Source: Oscillospiraceae bacterium (GTDB lineage: Bacteria > Bacillota > Clostridia > Oscillospirales > Ruminococcaceae). From it: a DNA stretch of 64,000 nt. The notes under the pieces were generated by a model. It saw only the letters and a list, made by a program, of their open reading frames with translations, was not told where the DNA came from and made no database searches. Shown piece after piece: positions 61,482-64,000 of the stretch (the stretch's first letter is position 1; each line of letters begins with the position of its first letter). A program made the translations under genes and the position numbers. The stretch spans positions 1-64,000 of the forward strand of contig JAFVOU010000017.1 of assembly GCA_017505635.1 (NCBI GenBank), given 5' to 3'.

Positions 61482-62477
61482 ATGGCGAAACATAAAAATC
61501 TGTCAATTTTCATACCTCATCTGGGCTGCCCAAATCAGTGCTCGTTCTGTGACCAGCGCAGTATAAGCGGCGCACAGACAGCACCGTCAGCATCAGAGGT
61601 GGCAAAGATATGTGACGAATTTCTGCCAAAAGAAAATGGTGCTGATTACGAAATTGCATTTTTCGGCGGCAGTTTTACCGCAATCGACCGCGGATATATG
61701 ATGCAGCTGCTTGAAACTGCACACGGATTTGTCTGTCAGGGCAGGGCAGCGGGGATAAGAATTTCCACCCGCCCCGACTGTATTGACGAAGAAATTCTCG
61801 GAATTTTAAAACAGTATGGTGTAACAAGCATCGAGCTTGGCGCCCAGAGTATGCAGGATGATGTGCTTAAACTCAATCTGCGCGGACATACCGAAGAAGA
61901 TGTTAACAGGGCATCAAAGCTGATAAAAAAGTATGGCTTCTCCCTTGGTCTTCAGATGATGACGGGGCTTTACGGGCAAAAGGATTATATGCGTTATGCC
62001 GTTGATACAGCAGGTAAATTTGTTGCATTACAGCCGGATACGGTGCGCATATATCCGACGGTTACCCTTAAAAACACAATGCTTGAAAATGTGTTTTTAA
62101 GCGGTGAGTATACCCCGCCGACACTTGATGAAACGGTGGATATCTGTGCACAGCTTATGGAGATTTTTGATGAGGCAGGTATAAAAATCATCAAGATGGG
62201 ACTGCACGCAGATACAGGACTGGAAGATAAAATTGTTGCAGGACCATATCACCCTGCTTTCAGGGAACTGTGCCTTGCAAGGCAGAAACTGCTTAAAATT
62301 AAGCAGCAGTTAACAAATACAGACAAAAAAAGTATTACAATAAAAGTTAACCCAAAACAGCTTTCCCAGTGGAAAGGACAAAAAAACACAAATATACAGC
62401 AGCTTGCACAGCTGGGATATGCCGCACAGATTGTGGCAGACAGTTCTGTGGAAGCTGATGAATTTACAATAGACTGA
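61482..62477 (+). CDS. Radical SAM protein, Elp3/HemN-like group
   Basis: The product has 331 residues. The cluster motif is CPNQCSFCDQ (Cys at about 16, 20, 23), followed by FFGGSFTAID and ELGAQSMQDDVLKLNLRGH, as in the group called oxygen-independent coproporphyrinogen oxidase-like or Elp3-like. No acetyltransferase domain is present. The substrate is unknown; a tRNA-modifying role is possible. It lies 11 bases after rnc and 19 before smc in the same direction, an order I recall from related Clostridia. Confidence 0.88.
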   Translation: MAKHKNLSIFIPHLGCPNQCSFCDQRSISGAQTAPSASEVAKICDEFLPKENGADYEIAFFGGSFTAIDRGYMMQLLETAHGFVCQGRAAGIRISTRPDCIDEEILGILKQYGVTSIELGAQSMQDDVLKLNLRGHTEEDVNRASKLIKKYGFSLGLQMMTGLYGQKDYMRYAVDTAGKFVALQPDTVRIYPTVTLKNTMLENVFLSGEYTPPTLDETVDICAQLMEIFDEAGIKIIKMGLHADTGLEDKIVAGPYHPAFRELCLARQKLLKIKQQLTNTDKKSITIKVNPKQLSQWKGQKNTNIQQLAQLGYAAQIVADSSVEADEFTID

Positions 62478-62496
62478 ACATTTAAAGGAAAAACAA

Positions 62497-64000
62497 ATGT
62501 ATTTAAAAGCAATAGAACTACACGGCTTTAAATCTTTTCCGGATAAAACCCGCATAGCCTTTGACAAGGGTATGACAGCGGTTATCGGCCCTAACGGCTC
62601 CGGTAAAAGTAACATAAGCGATGCTATACGCTGGGTTCTTGGCGAAACCAGCGGCAAGGAACTGCGTTCTGCCGGCAAGATGGAGGATATCATCTTTGGC
62701 GGCACAAGTCAGCGCGGGCCTATGGGCTTTGCCAGCGTAAGCCTTATCCTTGACAATGCTGACCGCAGTTTTGATATGGATACAGACGAGGTTTCCGTAA
62801 CAAGAAAATACTACCGCGGCGGCGAGGGTGAATATTTTATCAACGGCAGCCGTGTGAGACTTAAAGATATATACGAACTGTTTCTGGACACAGGTCTGGG
62901 CAAAAGCGGCTACTCCATTGTAGGTCAGGGCAAAATCAGCCAGATTGTTACCGCAAAGCCTGAAAACCGCCGTGAAATATTCGAAGAAGCATCAGGTATC
63001 TCGAAATACAGATACAAAAAGAACGAAGCAGAAAAGAAACTGGCAGGTGCACAGGAAAATATCGTGCGTCTTTCTGATATTCTTATAAATCTGGAAGAAC
63101 GTGTAGGCCCTCTTGAAAAGGAAAGCAAAAAGGCAAAGGAATACCTTAAACTTGCCGAAGAAAAACGCGGCATGGAAATTTCCCTGTGGCTTTCCACAGT
63201 GGATCGCAGCAAAGGGCTTATCCGTGACCAGCAGCGACGTCTTGAGATTTTTCAGGCTGACAGCGACAGGGTGGAAAACACAATTGCCGAAAAGGAAGCC
63301 TACATAGAAAAACGCTATCTGGAGTCGAACGACCTTATCCGCAAAGGTGATGAAAACCAGGCTGCCATCCGCGCAGTCACACAGAGAATTGCCGAAGCAA
63401 CAAGCGAAAAGGCAGTTGCCGAAAGCGGTATAAACTATGACAGAATAAAGATAGAAGAACTGGAAAAGGAACTGCAGCTTTACACCTCACAGCAGGGCGA
63501 AACAGACAGCAAAAAAGCCCAGTGTGAAGCACAGCTTGCCCAGCTTGAAACAAGAAAACAGAACCTGCTTGAAAACCAGAAATTTGCCGAAGAACAGCTT
63601 AACACACTTGCACAGCAGGCAAAGGAAACAGACAGCCGTAAAGGTGAACTGCTTGAAAAGGAAGCAAGGCTTATATCAGAAGTGCAGAACAGCAAAATGG
63701 AACTTCACGGTATCGATGCACAGAATGCCTCTGTTATGCAGACCGCCGAAAAGGCAAAAGCTGACCTTGAAACAGCAAAAGGCTATCTTGCAACTGCGCA
63801 GGGCGAACTGGACGAAATTCTTGCCTTTGCAGATGAAGTGCAGCGCAAAATCACACAGAATACCAATATTAAAAACGGTATAGCATTAAAGCTTAACGGC
63901 ATAAACGAAAAGCTGGAAAAAGCAAACGAGGCACTGGCTGCAAACAGTAACAGACAGTTTGAAACAAGCAACCGCATCCGTATTCTTACAGATATGGAAA
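62497..64000 (+). CDS. smc: Chromosome segregation protein SMC (5' part)
   Basis: The gene runs off the right edge; 501 codons are present of about 1190 usual. Walker A is GPNGSGKSN (31-39), followed by AIRWVLGE and the DIIFGGTSQRG and GQGKISQIVTAKPE blocks; the Q-loop and ABC N-half are intact. From about residue 165 it is coiled coil with high Glu, Lys, Gln and Ala. It compacts and separates chromosomes with ScpA and ScpB. AAAGGAAAAAC precedes the ATG. Confidence 0.97.
   Translation, partial: MYLKAIELHGFKSFPDKTRIAFDKGMTAVIGPNGSGKSNISDAIRWVLGETSGKELRSAGKMEDIIFGGTSQRGPMGFASVSLILDNADRSFDMDTDEVSVTRKYYRGGEGEYFINGSRVRLKDIYELFLDTGLGKSGYSIVGQGKISQIVTAKPENRREIFEEASGISKYRYKKNEAEKKLAGAQENIVRLSDILINLEERVGPLEKESKKAKEYLKLAEEKRGMEISLWLSTVDRSKGLIRDQQRRLEIFQADSDRVENTIAEKEAYIEKRYLESNDLIRKGDENQAAIRAVTQRIAEATSEKAVAESGINYDRIKIEELEKELQLYTSQQGETDSKKAQCEAQLAQLETRKQNLLENQKFAEEQLNTLAQQAKETDSRKGELLEKEARLISEVQNSKMELHGIDAQNASVMQTAEKAKADLETAKGYLATAQGELDEILAFADEVQRKITQNTNIKNGIALKLNGINEKLEKANEALAANSNRQFETSNRIRILTDME

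Overview
The window looks like chromosome from a spore-forming, gut-type Clostridia bacterium, most likely of the Oscillospirales/Ruminococcaceae group. This is inferred from gene content: class III fructose-bisphosphatase, AddAB instead of RecBCD, SpoIIR, a SpoVB-like flippase, YabP/YabQ, the dprA-topA-trmFO and infC-rpmI-rplT orders, and a plsX-rnc-smc block. Most genes have a clear GGAGG-type ribosome binding site and many end in strong intrinsic terminators. GC looks moderate by eye.

Layout. 1-3823 is a leftward group: an SPFH-family fragment at the edge, then a nicotinamidase-like hydrolase, two tandem paralogous GT2 glycosyltransferases and a ParB-fold-like protein. 4005-9183 holds fbp, a 104-bp tandem repeat, a membrane protein of unknown function and an acyltransferase-3. 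9477-12885 is a tRNA-Lys gene with a 3.3-kb integrated element between 45-bp att repeats. The element carries an XRE repressor, a long structured non-coding block, a rolling-circle (HUH) Rep and a frameshifted tyrosine integrase. Two small palindrome-rich repeats sit in extra copies of the tRNA tail nearby. 13008-21740 carries nadE, a small EamA protein, an Lrp regulator with an aminotransferase, trpS, and a threonine ammonia-lyase/symporter pair that appears highly expressed.

21950-31519 is a cell-surface locus. A 1505-residue secreted protein is built from about 17 Cys/His/Asp-rich modules, five of them nearly identical 54-residue tandem copies. A second secreted protein (1053 residues) has a beta-helix-like N-terminus. 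Both end in the same Fn3-like modules, which share long near-identical DNA stretches. Between them lie a membrane-anchored LuxR-type regulator and two structured non-coding regions. 31666-35311 is a dTDP-sugar operon with a GT2 enzyme and rfbA, rfbD and rfbB, without rfbC.

35439-45630 holds an amino-acid racemase, spoIIR, a PflX-like radical SAM protein, a SpoVB-like flippase, mazG, HU, rqcP, yabP, yabQ, divIC, an NhaC antiporter, a 22-codon gene with its own RBS and terminator, hpf and a THUMP methyltransferase. 45793-64000 is housekeeping: addB-addA, the L20-type leader with infC (ATT start), rpmI and rplT, a TrmH-family methyltransferase, dprA-topA-trmFO, a zinc-ribbon protein, plsX, rnc, a radical SAM protein and the 5' part of smc.

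The two best candidates for something undescribed are the tRNA-Lys element with its structured block and associated T-arm repeats, and the surface locus with its metal-binding-like tandem modules and hairpin-rich leaders.
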